From Sulfurimonas sp. HSL-3221 (lineage in GTDB: Bacteria > Campylobacterota > Campylobacteria > Campylobacterales > Sulfurimonadaceae), in NCBI RefSeq assembly GCF_021044585.1, contig NZ_CP087998.1, forward strand, positions 1,240,001 through 1,304,000: a DNA stretch of 64,000 nucleotides, in the 5' to 3' direction. This document shows, piece after piece, positions 37,578-47,259 of the stretch. The translations under genes were made by a program, and so were the position numbers. Each line of letters opens with the position of its first letter. Position 1 is the stretch's first letter. The notes below the pieces were generated by a model. That model saw nothing but the letters and a program-made list of their open reading frames with translations. It had not been told where the DNA came from and ran no database searches.

Positions 37578-39334
37578 GACTGGCTTTTGGATTCTCTGGT
37601 GCGGATATGCAGCTCACGCAGCTGCGCGTTGTCGACGCTGCTCGGGGCCTGGGTGAGCAGACAGGAGGCTTTCTGCGTTTTCGGGAAGGCGATGACGTCG
37701 CGGATGCTGTCCTTTTTGGCGAGCAGCATGATGAGGCGGTCGAAACCGATCGCGAAACCGCCGTGCGGCGGCGCACCGAACTTGAGGGCGTCGAGGAGGA
37801 AGCCGAACTTCTCCTGCGCTTCCTCCTCCTCGATGCCGAGCAGTTTGAAGATCTCCTCCTGGACATCCTGCTTATGGATACGGATGGAACCGCCGCCCAG
37901 CTCGACGCCGTTGAGGACGATATCGTAGGCGATGGATTCGATGTCTTCGAGATGCTCGTGGTTGAGGTCTTTAGGCATCGTGAAGGGGTGGTGGAGGGCT
38001 TTGACGCGCCCTTCGTCGATCTCGAACATCGGGAAATCGACGACCCAGAGGAACTCAAAGCGGTCTTTGTCGACGAGGTTCATCTTCTCATGCTCGGCGA
38101 TAAAGATGCGGAAGCGTCCCATGTAGTCCCAGACGGTGTGCTTGTCGCCGGCGCCGAAGAAGACGACGTCGCCGACTTCAAGCTCGGTGCGGTCGATGAT
38201 CGCCTGGATATCTTCCTCGGAGAAGAACTTCGTCAGCGGCCCTTTGAGGCCGTCCTCTTTCATCTGGAAGTAGCCAAGCCCCTTCGCGCCGAATTTGCGG
38301 ACGTAATCCTCGAAACTTTTCATTTCGCGCTTGGAGAAGACGAGATCGGCACCCGGGACGCGCAGCGCCTTGATGCGGTTGAGTTTCGGGTTTTTCGCGA
38401 TGGCGGTGAAGATCTCGTTATCGCAGCGCTCAAAGATGTCGATGACGTCGACCATCTCCAGGCCGTAGCGCATGTCCGGTTTATCAGAACCGTATTTCTC
38501 CATCGCCTCTTTGTGCGGCATACGCGGGAAGGGTGCCTGGACGTCATGGCCGGCGGCTTTGAACATCCCGACGATCAGCTTTTCGGCGACGGCAATGACC
38601 TCTTCCTGGTCACAAAAGCTCATCTCGACATCGATCTGGGTAAATTCGGGCTGGCGGTCGGCGCGGAGGTCTTCGTCGCGGAAACACTTTGCGATCTGGA
38701 AATAGCGGTCGAAACCGCCCACCATCAGCAGCTGCTTGAAGAGCTGCGGGGACTGGGGCAGGGCGTAGAATTCGCCTTCGTGGACACGGCTCGGGACGAG
38801 GTAGTCGCGTGCGCCTTCCGGCGTGGATTTCGTCAGGATCGGCGTCTCGACCTCGAGGAAGCCGAGCTCGTCGAGGACGTTGCGCGCCGCGATGGCCGCT
38901 TTGGAGCGCAGTCTGAAGGTATCAAATGAGGAAGTGGAACGCAGGTCGAGGTAGCGGTACTTAAGCTTCGTCTCTTCGCCGACGGACTCGTCACCGATGA
39001 CAAAGGGCATCGGTGCGGAGCGGTTCTCGATGACAAGCTCGTCGACGACGACCTCGATGGCACCCGTTTTGAGGCGCGGGTTCGTCAGCCCTTCGCCGCG
39101 CAGGCGGATGGTCCCTTTGGCGATCAGGACGAACTCGTCGCGGACGTCGTTGGCGATCTGGTGCGCTTCGGCGTTATCCGCCGGGTCGCAGACGAGCTGG
39201 ATCAGTCCGGATTTGTCACGCAGGTCGATAAAGATGATGCCGCCATGGTCACGGTAACTGTTCGCCCAGCCGGCGAGTTCGACGCGCTCGCCGACGTTGT
39301 TTTCGTTTAAATCGGTACAGTAATGGCTTCTCAA
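37574..39334 (-). CDS. aspS: Aspartyl-tRNA synthetase
   Basis: A 586-residue class II synthetase. The N-terminal OB fold ([20 protein letters not shown]) precedes the bacterial-type catalytic core with motif 2 ([18 protein letters not shown]), the GAD insertion, and motif 3 ([14 protein letters not shown]). No ATG fits the family start; TTG at 39334, preceded by AAGGA at 9 bases, gives [10 protein letters not shown] right after the initiator, as in relatives. A minus-strand TATAAT (39393-39388) is its -10. In many Campylobacterota this enzyme is non-discriminating and also charges tRNA-Asn. Confidence 0.95.
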
Positions 39335-39610
39335 AACGTTGGGTCCTTGTGCCGGCAGGTGTGATTCCTGCGGCAAAAATTTTCGCGATTATATCGCATA
39401 GGGGATTCAGCATTGCTAAAGGACAGGGGTAAGATGGGATCCGAGGCATGTTTCTGCCGGATCGCCAAACAAAACGGACGGTGACGGTCAGGATGCCATT
39501 CACTCGTCACACCACGTTAATTAACAAAAAACTGGTAAAACTTATATGGAAATGTTATAATCGCCGCCACAAATCGCCCCGGCGTCTACGTTGCATGCTA
39601 AAGGATCCCC
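39335..39610. promoter_or_regulatory. Divergent aspS / outer-membrane protein promoter region
   Basis: A 276-base gap, the longest in the window. The minus-strand TATAAT (39393-39388) lies inside a GCGAT-TAT-ATCGC dyad (39385-39397) and serves aspS. The plus-strand TATAAT (39556-39561) serves the barrel gene, with a leader near 45 nt. An imperfect ATCC..GGCA/TGCC..GGAT stem is seen around 39438-39462. No tRNA fold found. Confidence 0.55.
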
Positions 39611-40375
39611 GTGACATTTTTCTCGAAACCGATACTGCTTTGCGCGCTGTTTGCAACAGCTCTCCAGGCCTTCGAAACCGACGTTGAAACGGGGGTGGGG
39701 GTGTGGTACGCCAAGGCGTCGGGGGATCTGACCTATAACGACAGCGGGGGGAGCGTCAGCTCTGTCGGCGACCTGGGGTACAAGGATGAATACAACTTCT
39801 ACATCTTTGCTGACTTCAAGCCCCGGGAGGTTTCGCCCTTTGTACCGAATCTCCGTCTCGCATACACGTCGATCGCCTATAACGGCCGCACGAAAAGCTC
39901 CGTGACCTGGGGACCCTTCCTCTACCAGGCGGATGCGCCGAACAAGGTGAGCGCGGAAGAGTATGACGCAACCTTCTACTATACGTTCGAAAATCTGCTC
40001 TCCTGGGCATCGTTCGATGCCGGTATCAACGTCAAGTACGTCACGACGCGCTATACCATTGACGACAGCTCTTTTCATTACGATGAAAGCGACGTCACGA
40101 CGCTGCCGCAGCTCTATCTGCATGCGAGCATACCCGTCATGCAGCTGCCGGCATCCGTTGAACTCTCCTACTATTACTATGACGAAGGCAGTTTCACGCT
40201 CTACGATTTCCGTCTGGCGGGACGCTACGATTTCGGGACGGTCGCGACCCATTTCATGCCTTCGATCGAACTGGGCTACCGCATGCACCGGCTCTGGCTC
40301 CAAAAAAAGAGCTACAACACGAAGATCGATCTCCTGCTAAAGGGATTCTACCTGGAAGGCTCGCTGCACTTTTAG
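39611..40375 (+). CDS. Outer-membrane beta-barrel protein (TIGR04219-like)
   Basis: A 254-residue secreted protein with a short signal peptide (cleavage near LQA-FET, about 20) and alternating aromatic/polar strands across the whole length, ending in LEGSLHF with a C-terminal Phe as required by the barrel-assembly machinery. It resembles the TIGR04219 family of proteobacterial barrels. The GTG at 39611 has AAGGA 6 bases upstream. It stands alone with its own promoter. Confidence 0.82.
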   Translation: MTFFSKPILLCALFATALQAFETDVETGVGVWYAKASGDLTYNDSGGSVSSVGDLGYKDEYNFYIFADFKPREVSPFVPNLRLAYTSIAYNGRTKSSVTWGPFLYQADAPNKVSAEEYDATFYYTFENLLSWASFDAGINVKYVTTRYTIDDSSFHYDESDVTTLPQLYLHASIPVMQLPASVELSYYYYDEGSFTLYDFRLAGRYDFGTVATHFMPSIELGYRMHRLWLQKKSYNTKIDLLLKGFYLEGSLHF

Positions 40376-40414
40376 CACTCTGACTCGAAAACACGGCGGC
40401 GATGCGCAGCGTGG

Positions 40415-40428
40415 TATAATCTGTTCCA
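40415..40428 (+). promoter_or_regulatory. nadK -10 box implying a leaderless transcript
   Basis: A perfect TATAAT at 40415-40420 ends 7 bases before the nadK ATG (40428). With usual -10 to start spacing, transcription would begin at or one base before the A of ATG, and no ribosome-binding site exists upstream. Confidence 0.55.
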
Positions 40429-41294
40429 TGAATGAAACAGCGCAGATTTCACTGAAAAAAGTCGGCATTATCCTGCGGCCGTCGACGCCGGAACTGAAAG
40501 AGGTTTTCTACCGGGTCAAGCAGATCTTCGAGGCCCACGGCATCGAAGTGCTTATCGACAACCTCAGCGGCGGCATGATCGGCGTCCTGGGTCAGCAGTT
40601 CGACATCCTCTGCCGGGAGAGCGACCTGCTGGCCACGATCGGCGGCGACGGGACCCTTATCTCCGCCGTGCGCCGGTCGCACAGCTTCGGCAAACCCGTG
40701 ATGGGGATCCACGCCGGGAAACTCGGTTTCCTCGCCGACGTTGCGCTCGATGAGCTCGATGAGATCCTGACGCAGATCCAGGCCGGGGAGTACCGCATCG
40801 ACGAACGGGCGATGCTGCAGGCGGTGATTACGACGGGGGCGGGGGAGAAGCGCGTCGTCGCTTTCAACGACATCGTCATCACGCGCCCCTCCATCTCCAA
40901 GATGATCCACGTCGAGACCTTCGTCGACGGCAAAAACTTCAACACCTATTTCGGCGACGGCGTCATCATCTCCACCCCGACGGGGTCGACCGCCTACAAC
41001 CTCTCCGCCGGGGGGCCGGTCCTCTTCCCCCTGACGAAGGTCTTCGCCCTGACGCCGATCTGTCCGCACTCACTGACCCAGCGGCCGGTCGTTCTGCCCG
41101 GGCAGTACGATATCGAAGTCCGGACACCGGACCAGAGCGCGCTTGCCGTCGTTGACGGGCAGGATATGTACGAGTTCGGCGAAGGGGACAGCATCCGCAT
41201 CTCCCTGGCCGACATGCCGGCCAAACTCCTGCACCGCAAAGCCTTCAACTACTTCGATGTGCTCAAGGAAAAACTGAACTGGGGGGAAGGATGA
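40428..41294 (+). CDS. nadK: NAD kinase
   Basis: A 288-residue cytosolic enzyme making NADP from NAD. GGDGTLISAVR is the catalytic motif with its invariant Asp; NDIVITRPS and TPTGSTAYNLSAGGP are the other signatures. The stop overlaps recN in ATGA. Same order as in C. jejuni (nadK-recN). Confidence 0.96.
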   Translation: MNETAQISLKKVGIILRPSTPELKEVFYRVKQIFEAHGIEVLIDNLSGGMIGVLGQQFDILCRESDLLATIGGDGTLISAVRRSHSFGKPVMGIHAGKLGFLADVALDELDEILTQIQAGEYRIDERAMLQAVITTGAGEKRVVAFNDIVITRPSISKMIHVETFVDGKNFNTYFGDGVIISTPTGSTAYNLSAGGPVLFPLTKVFALTPICPHSLTQRPVVLPGQYDIEVRTPDQSALAVVDGQDMYEFGEGDSIRISLADMPAKLLHRKAFNYFDVLKEKLNWGEG

Positions 41295-42850
41295 TCGAAC
41301 ATTTCCATCTGCGCGACTGTCTGACATTTGAAGAGGTCTCCATTGACCTCAAACCGGGGCTTATCGTCTTTTCGGGACCCAGCGGCAGCGGAAAGTCCGT
41401 CTTTATGCGTTCCATCCTCGCCTCGTTCGGTCTGGACGATCCCATCGCGGCCCTGAGCGAATCGGTCGTCTCCTGGCAGATCGACGAAAGCGCCAGCGGG
41501 CTGCTCAATGAAAGCCCGAACGTGCTTCGGGAGGTGAAGAAAGAGAAGGCACGCTACTTCTTTAACAGCCAGTCCATCTCCCGCGCGACGGTGGCGGAGC
41601 TCAGCAAAACCCACCTGCGCCACCTGAGCCTGAAGGATTACAGCGATTTCGATTCGGACGCGCTCCTGGGGCTCATCGATGCGACGGTCTCCGTTTCCGA
41701 TGCGAAACATACGCACCACGTCAGTCTCTACCACCAGGGGTACCTGCGTCTTAAGCAGCTCGAACAGGAGCTGGAGCGCCTTAAATCCGACGAGCGCAAA
41801 CTGCGGGAGCAGGAGGAGTTCGCCCGATTCGAGGTCAACAAGATCAACGACATCGGTCCGGAACCGGGCGAATACGACGCCCTGCTCGAGATCAAGAAAT
41901 CCCTGTCGAAAAAAGAGAAACTCGAAGAGAAGATCGGCCACGCCCAGCAGATCTTCGATTATGAGCATATCGTCAACGAAGTGCTCGAATCACTGGACAT
42001 CGACGGCGCCTTTTTCGACGACACGATGAACGAACTGCGCACACAGTTCGATTCAGCCCAGGAGCGTTTCGACGACCTCGAGGGCACCGATATTGAACAG
42101 GTCCTCAACCGCCTGGAGTCGCTTTCGGAACTAAAGCGGCGCTACGGCAGCATCGAGGAGGCGCTCTCCTACCGCGACAGCAAACAAAAAGAGCTCGACG
42201 TCTACGAATCCCTGGAGGAGCATGTCGAAGCGCTGCAGCAGGAACTCAATACCCTCTACACCTCCTTGACGCAGAGCGCCGCGCAGATCTCCCTTGCACG
42301 CAGCGGCGCCCTGTACACGCTTAACGACTCCATCAACGGCTATCTGCACCAGCTCTATCTCGACGGCGCGGAAGTGACGCTGACCCACGGCGATTTCGGC
42401 CCGCAGGGGCAGGACCGCGCCTCCCTGCAGCTCAAGGGCGCACCGCTGCAGCAGATCAGTGCCGGGGAATTCAACCGCCTACGTCTTGCGCTCCTGGCGG
42501 TCAAGTCCGAAGGGATGCAGGGGCAGCAGGGCGTTTTGATGCTTGACGAGATCGATGCCAACCTCAGCGGCGAGGAGTCCATGAGCGTCGCCCGGGTACT
42601 GCGCACCCTCAGCCGCCATTTTCAGATCCTCGTCATCTCACACCAGCCCCAACTGACCGCCATGGGCGAGCAGCACTTCATCGTCACCAAAAGCGAACAC
42701 AGCCACGTCCGGGAACTGGCTACGCAGGAGGAGCGGATGGAGGAGATCGCCCGGATCGTCAGCGGCGAATCGGTTTCGGAGAAAGCCCGCCATCTGGCCA
42801 CGGAGCTGCTGGAGACGGCCCACGGCAGCGCCGAAAGGGGCGTTTCGTGA
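41291..42850 (+). CDS. recN: DNA repair ATPase RecN
   Basis: A 519-residue SMC-like ATPase aiding double-strand break repair. Walker A GPSGSGKS (31-38), long coiled coils (about 150-330), signature ISAGEFNRLRLAL and Walker B GVLMLDEIDAN are present. The signature has SAGEFNR where most RecN have SGGELSR, a divergence typical of this phylum. At both ends the gene overlaps its neighbours (ATGA and GTGA). Confidence 0.92.
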   Translation: MIEHFHLRDCLTFEEVSIDLKPGLIVFSGPSGSGKSVFMRSILASFGLDDPIAALSESVVSWQIDESASGLLNESPNVLREVKKEKARYFFNSQSISRATVAELSKTHLRHLSLKDYSDFDSDALLGLIDATVSVSDAKHTHHVSLYHQGYLRLKQLEQELERLKSDERKLREQEEFARFEVNKINDIGPEPGEYDALLEIKKSLSKKEKLEEKIGHAQQIFDYEHIVNEVLESLDIDGAFFDDTMNELRTQFDSAQERFDDLEGTDIEQVLNRLESLSELKRRYGSIEEALSYRDSKQKELDVYESLEEHVEALQQELNTLYTSLTQSAAQISLARSGALYTLNDSINGYLHQLYLDGAEVTLTHGDFGPQGQDRASLQLKGAPLQQISAGEFNRLRLALLAVKSEGMQGQQGVLMLDEIDANLSGEESMSVARVLRTLSRHFQILVISHQPQLTAMGEQHFIVTKSEHSHVRELATQEERMEEIARIVSGESVSEKARHLATELLETAHGSAERGVS

Positions 42851-43623
42851 TCATCGACACCCATATCCACCTCGACGATGAGCGTTACGAAGAGGATCTC
42901 GAAGCGGTGCTCGAGCGCGCCGAACGCGAGGGCGTCGAGGCCCTGATCATCCCCGGTGCCGATGCCGAGACCCTGCCACGGGCCATCGCGATCGCCGAAG
43001 CGCATGAAAACGTCTATTTCGCCGTCGGTATTCACCCCTACGATCTTGACGGCTTCGACACAGCCTGTTTCGACGAATTCCTCAACCACCCCAAGTGCGT
43101 CGCCGTCGGGGAGTGCGGGCTTGACTACTTCCGACTCGAAGGCAGCGAGGAGGAGCAGGCCGAAGAGAAACGGAAACAGGCTGAGGTGTTCCGGGCCCAG
43201 ATCCGCATCGCGCTGGCCTACGGCAAACCGCTGATTGTGCATATTCGTAACGCCAGCCATGACGCGCGCGTCATTCTCGAAGAGGAGGGGGCATCGCGGG
43301 TCGGGGGCGTGCTGCACTGCTATAACGCCGACGAAGAGTTGTTGGTGCTCGCCGGCCAGAACTTCTATTTCGGCATCGGCGGCGTGCTGACCTTCAAGAA
43401 CGCGCGCAAGCTTGTGCAGGTGCTGCCAAAGATCCCGAAAGAGCGCCTCCTGATCGAAACGGACGGGCCCTATCTGACGCCTCATCCGCACCGCGGCGAA
43501 CGCAACGAACCGGCCTATACGAAACTGGTCGCCGAAAAAATGGGCGAACTGCTCGACATGCCCGTCGAGACGGTCGAAGCGGTAACGACTCGGAACGCCT
43601 CGCGGCTTTTCGGCATTTTCTAA
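42847..43623 (+). CDS. tatD: TatD family metal-dependent hydrolase/DNase
   Basis: A 258-residue TIM-barrel enzyme. IDTHIHLDD gives the first two metal His residues; VGIHPYD, VGECGLDY, PLIVHIRNA, GVLHCYN and ETDGPYLTP supply the rest. Likely a 3'-5' exonuclease for damaged DNA. The start is GTG 42847, coupled to recN. Confidence 0.94.
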   Translation: MIIDTHIHLDDERYEEDLEAVLERAEREGVEALIIPGADAETLPRAIAIAEAHENVYFAVGIHPYDLDGFDTACFDEFLNHPKCVAVGECGLDYFRLEGSEEEQAEEKRKQAEVFRAQIRIALAYGKPLIVHIRNASHDARVILEEEGASRVGGVLHCYNADEELLVLAGQNFYFGIGGVLTFKNARKLVQVLPKIPKERLLIETDGPYLTPHPHRGERNEPAYTKLVAEKMGELLDMPVETVEAVTTRNASRLFGIF

Positions 43624-43639
43624 CAACAGGGCACTATGT

Positions 43640-43668
43640 TATAATAAGCCAAAAAAGAGGGGATTTTT
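43640..43668 (+). promoter_or_regulatory. Promoter before the lytic transglycosylase gene
   Basis: TATAAT at 43640-43645 and GAGGGG before the TTG start at 43668 suggest an internal promoter, splitting nadK-recN-tatD from the envelope genes that follow. Confidence 0.55.
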
Positions 43669-44894
43669 TGGTTATTGGACGTATTCTTGCACCCATTTTT
43701 TTGCTGCCCGCGCTGCTTTTCGGCGCCCTGTTTTTTGATTCAGACTCGAACCGGGAGGCCGAGATCGTACGGGCGTTCGATCTGCCGACCACTTTTCTAA
43801 ACGACCCCAAGCTTCAAAAGATCATCAGCAAAAAACGCACAGAGTACCAGCGCCGCGGCTTCTTCAAGAGCCTTGACCAGGCCTACCTTTTCATCCCGAT
43901 GATCAAGGACATCCTGGTACACTCTGACGTCCCCGACGAGTTCCTCTTCCTGGCGATGGCGGAGTCGGGCTTCTCCATCGACGCCTATTCCCATAAAAAA
44001 GCCTCCGGGGTCTGGCAGTTCATGCCCGAAACGGGGCGTACCTTCGGCCTTCAGATCAATGATTATGTCGACGAACGCAGGGACCTTGTCAAGTCGACCA
44101 AGGCCGCCATCACCTACCTGGAGACGCTCCATGCCAGGTTCAACAAATGGTACCTCGCCGCCATCGCGTATAACTGCGGGGAAGGGCGTCTTTACCGTGC
44201 GATCAAAAAGGCGGGTACCGACAACATCTCCGTGCTGCTCGATGAGAAAAAACGCTACCTTCCCAGGGAGAGCCGCAACTATATCCGCAAGATCGTCGCG
44301 CTGACGCTGCTGGCGTCGGATGAGGATTTCATGATCAACCAGGAGTACGCCTACTTGCTTAACCGCGCCAACGCCTACTCCATCGCGCAGGTCAAAGTGT
44401 CACGGGGTGAACGCATCAGCCGGGTCGCCAAGCTGATTAACATGCCAACGTACAAGCTGACATCGCTCAATCCCCACCTCAAATACGACTTCGTACCGCC
44501 CAAAAACACGCAGTACACGATCTATATCCCCTATGTCAAACTGAACGAATTCCGCCAGAATTACAAACCCGCCCCGTTGGAGACCTTCTACATGCTTCAC
44601 CATGTCGAAGCGGGGGATAACCTCTCCCGGATAGGAAAAAAATACCGCGTCCCCTACAAGATGATCAAGGAGTTCAACCGTCTGCATACGAACATGCTGC
44701 GTATCGGGCAGAAGCTTGTTATCCCCCTTTCCAAACCGCTGGATCTTAAAAACGGCAAATACACCGTCAAGCGCGGAGACTCCCTCGAGACGATCGCCCG
44801 TATTTTTGAGACGACGGTCTCCAGCCTGAGAAAACTCAATAACATCAAGGGGAGCCTGATCCGCGTCGGCGACCGGCTGAGTATTTATGACTAA
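43668..44894 (+). CDS. mltD: Membrane-bound lytic transglycosylase with LysM repeats (MltD-like)
   Basis: A 408-residue secreted enzyme cleaving peptidoglycan glycan strands. A signal peptide (about 1-22) is followed by an SLT domain with catalytic Glu99 in AMAESGFSIDAY and SGVWQFMPETGRTFGL, then two LysM domains (about 305-350 and 362-408) for glycan binding. The TTG start at 43668 follows GAGGGG. The end overlaps rlpA by 8 bases. Confidence 0.9.
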   Translation: MVIGRILAPIFLLPALLFGALFFDSDSNREAEIVRAFDLPTTFLNDPKLQKIISKKRTEYQRRGFFKSLDQAYLFIPMIKDILVHSDVPDEFLFLAMAESGFSIDAYSHKKASGVWQFMPETGRTFGLQINDYVDERRDLVKSTKAAITYLETLHARFNKWYLAAIAYNCGEGRLYRAIKKAGTDNISVLLDEKKRYLPRESRNYIRKIVALTLLASDEDFMINQEYAYLLNRANAYSIAQVKVSRGERISRVAKLINMPTYKLTSLNPHLKYDFVPPKNTQYTIYIPYVKLNEFRQNYKPAPLETFYMLHHVEAGDNLSRIGKKYRVPYKMIKEFNRLHTNMLRIGQKLVIPLSKPLDLKNGKYTVKRGDSLETIARIFETTVSSLRKLNNIKGSLIRVGDRLSIYD

Positions 44895-45675
44895 AATCCT
44901 TCCGCTTCTCGCCCTTTTGCTCCTGGTCGCCGGGTGCAGTACGCGGGGCGTATCGTCCCGCACTGCCTATGAAGCGCCCCCGGCCGTCGCTACACGGACA
45001 ACGCCCGCGTCATCGACGTACAAACACCCTACGATGCGCCCCTACACGGTCAATGGTCGCCGCTACTACCCCACGGTCGTCCAGAAGGGCGACACCTTCG
45101 ACGGCCGCGCCAGCTGGTACGGCCCCGACTTTCACGGCAAACTGACCTCGAACGGCGAACGCTACGACATGTACGCCGCCACCGCCGCGCACAAAACCCT
45201 GCCGATGAATACCATCGTGCGCGTCACCAACAGACGCAACGGGCGCCAGACCGTCGTACGCATCAACGACAGGGGGCCCTTTGTCGCATCGCGGATCATC
45301 GACCTCTCCAAAAAGGCCGCCAACGATCTTCAGATGGTGGGAGCAGGGACGACCGACGTGCATCTCGAGGTGCTTGGCTTTGCCGGCAAAGGCGAGCGCG
45401 TCATCCCGTCGGAAGCGGCGCTGCGCGCCGGACCGGCGGAGCAGGTCGTCAGTGCGTTCTATATTCAGATCGGCGCTTTCCGCCGTTTCGAGGGCGCTTC
45501 CATCACCCAGCAGAAATTCGATGGTTTCGAAGGGCATAAAACGATCATCAAGGATACTGAGTATAATAACGAAAGACTTTTCCGCGTCTGGCTCGGAAAG
45601 TTCAAAAGCGAGGCCGAGGCGCACGATTTTATTGCATCGTCGCCTTTTGAGCACGCCTTTATCGTAAGGAAATAA
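44887..45675 (+). CDS. rlpA: Septal ring lytic transglycosylase RlpA family lipoprotein
   Basis: A 262-residue outer-membrane lipoprotein. Lipobox VAGC (Cys17); a double-psi beta-barrel (about 70-160) with ASWYGPDFHGKLTSNGERY and the catalytic Asp in RINDRGPF; and a C-terminal SPOR domain (about 189-262, FYIQIGAFRRFEGA) that binds denuded glycans at the septum. It follows MltD, as in C. jejuni, and the pair probably acts on the same substrate. Confidence 0.93.
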   Translation: MTKILPLLALLLLVAGCSTRGVSSRTAYEAPPAVATRTTPASSTYKHPTMRPYTVNGRRYYPTVVQKGDTFDGRASWYGPDFHGKLTSNGERYDMYAATAAHKTLPMNTIVRVTNRRNGRQTVVRINDRGPFVASRIIDLSKKAANDLQMVGAGTTDVHLEVLGFAGKGERVIPSEAALRAGPAEQVVSAFYIQIGAFRRFEGASITQQKFDGFEGHKTIIKDTEYNNERLFRVWLGKFKSEAEAHDFIASSPFEHAFIVRK

Positions 45676-45677
45676 GC

Positions 45678-46250
45678 ATGATCGTCAAAGAGCGCAATAC
45701 CAAAGAGACGCAGATTCGCGTAGAGCTTGAACTCTACGGCGAGGGGAAAAGCAGCATCGAAACCGGTGTCGGTTTTTTCGACCACATGCTCGAAGCTTTC
45801 GCCAAACATGCCCTGATCGATCTGAACGTCTCCTGCCAGGGCGACACGCACATTGACGACCACCACAGCGTCGAGGATGTCGGCATCGTGATCGCCATGG
45901 CGCTGGCCGAGGCGATCTACCCGATCGAGAAGGTCGAGCGTTTCGGCAACGCCGTCGTCGTCATGGACGAGGCGAGCGTCAGCTGCGACATGGACCTAAG
46001 CAACCGTCCCTATCTCTATTACGACGTTCCCGTCAGCGGCAAGGTCGGCAGCTTCGATGCTGAGCTGGCCGAAGAGTTCTTCCGGGCCATCGTTTTCAAT
46101 TCACGCATCTGTGCGCATATCGTCATGCAGCGCGGTAAAAACCGACACCACGTCATCGAGGCGGCCTTCAAAGCCTTCGCCGTGGCGCTGCGCCGGGCAG
46201 TCACCCGCAACGAACGCGTCACCGTACCGAGCACGAAGGGCGTTTTGTGA
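45678..46250 (+). CDS. hisB: Imidazoleglycerol-phosphate dehydratase
   Basis: A 190-residue monofunctional HisB of histidine synthesis. GVGFFDHMLEAFAKHALIDL, DDHHSVEDVGI and the His-rich NRHHVIEAAFKAFA supply the Mn-binding sites. No other his genes are in the window. It is placed in the middle of an envelope-biogenesis run and its stop overlaps kdsC (GTGA). Confidence 0.95.
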   Translation: MIVKERNTKETQIRVELELYGEGKSSIETGVGFFDHMLEAFAKHALIDLNVSCQGDTHIDDHHSVEDVGIVIAMALAEAIYPIEKVERFGNAVVVMDEASVSCDMDLSNRPYLYYDVPVSGKVGSFDAELAEEFFRAIVFNSRICAHIVMQRGKNRHHVIEAAFKAFAVALRRAVTRNERVTVPSTKGVL

Positions 46251-46744
46251 TCAAACTGATCATCCTGGACGTGGACGGCTGCCTGACCAACGGACAGATC
46301 ATCTACGGTGAAAGCGGCGAAGAGATCAAGGCGTTCAACGTCAAAGACGGCCTGGCGATCAAGAGCTGGATGCGCCTCGGACACGAAGTGGCCATTATCA
46401 CCGGACGCCGATCGGGCATCGTCAAACGGCGCGCGGACGAGCTGGGGATTTTGCACCTCTATCAGGGTGTCATGGACAAACGCAAACGCCTGGAGATGCT
46501 CTGCAGCGATCTCGGCATCGATGTGGCAACAGAGGTCGCGGCCGTCGGTGACGACCTGAATGACCTGAAAATGCTGGAGCTGGCCGCAGTCTCCTTTGCC
46601 CCTGCCGATGCATCCGCCTACATCACCGGCCGCGTCGACAACGTCCTTTCCCGCCGGGGCGGCGAAGCTGCCGTACGGGAGATGATCGAAGCGCTGATGC
46701 GCCGTAACGGCGAGGAAGAGGCCTTTCTCGCGCAGTGGCAATGA
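46247..46744 (+). CDS. kdsC: 3-deoxy-D-manno-octulosonate 8-phosphate phosphatase
   Basis: A 165-residue HAD-superfamily enzyme in KDO synthesis for lipopolysaccharide. DVDGCLTNG holds the nucleophile Asp, followed by FNVKDGLAIKSW, ITGRRSGIV and GDDLNDL. The start is GTG 46247; the end overlaps lptC. Directly precedes the LPS transport genes. Confidence 0.92.
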   Translation: MIKLIILDVDGCLTNGQIIYGESGEEIKAFNVKDGLAIKSWMRLGHEVAIITGRRSGIVKRRADELGILHLYQGVMDKRKRLEMLCSDLGIDVATEVAAVGDDLNDLKMLELAAVSFAPADASAYITGRVDNVLSRRGGEAAVREMIEALMRRNGEEEAFLAQWQ

Positions 46745-47259
46745 GCGTCACGTCCTTCTACCTCCTTATCGGGGCGGTGCTGGGGGGAATTTTCCTCTTT
46801 TTCAAACCGTTGCAGGTCGATATTGCCTCCCCCGGGGAGCTCGCACAGATCGAGCTGGATCGTTTCACGGTCTACGAGGTCGCGTCGACCGGGGTGAAAA
46901 CGATACTGGCGGGGCATCATGCATCGCGCTTCCCCGACCGCTACGAGGTGGTTGATCTGAACCTCACCGACCGTTCGGAAGGGCATGTGGAGACCATGAA
47001 GGCCAGCAAAGGCATCTACAAAGAGCCGCTGATCACCCTCGAAGGGGATGTGCGCTTCAGACGTGACGACGGGATCACCTTCGAGACCGCAAAGGCCGAC
47101 TACAACCAGAGCTCGGGGGAAGTACGCGCACCGGGCGCTTTCGTGCTTTGGCAGGCGCGGGACCGCGTTGACGGCAGAAACCTTTACTATAACCTCAACA
47201 GCGGCGATATCAGTGCGAAAAAGATCGTCGGAATCTACACCATGAAGGAGAAGATGTGA
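46741..47259 (+). CDS. lptC: LPS export protein LptC
   Basis: A 174-residue bitopic protein: one N-terminal helix (about 8-24) and a periplasmic beta-jellyroll. It receives LPS from LptB2FG and passes it to LptA. Identification rests on length, layout, and position between kdsC and lptA; sequence is weakly conserved in this family. Confidence 0.82.
   Translation: MSVTSFYLLIGAVLGGIFLFFKPLQVDIASPGELAQIELDRFTVYEVASTGVKTILAGHHASRFPDRYEVVDLNLTDRSEGHVETMKASKGIYKEPLITLEGDVRFRRDDGITFETAKADYNQSSGEVRAPGAFVLWQARDRVDGRNLYYNLNSGDISAKKIVGIYTMKEKM

Noticed and set aside
39335-39376. Upstream TTG start for aspS (adds 14 residues)
   Set aside because: No ribosome-binding site and the extra residues are not in the family; TTG at 39334 has AAGGA at good spacing.
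39400-39480. Possible tRNA or small RNA between aspS and the barrel gene
   Set aside because: An imperfect stem exists but no cloverleaf, anticodon arm or CCA end can be drawn.
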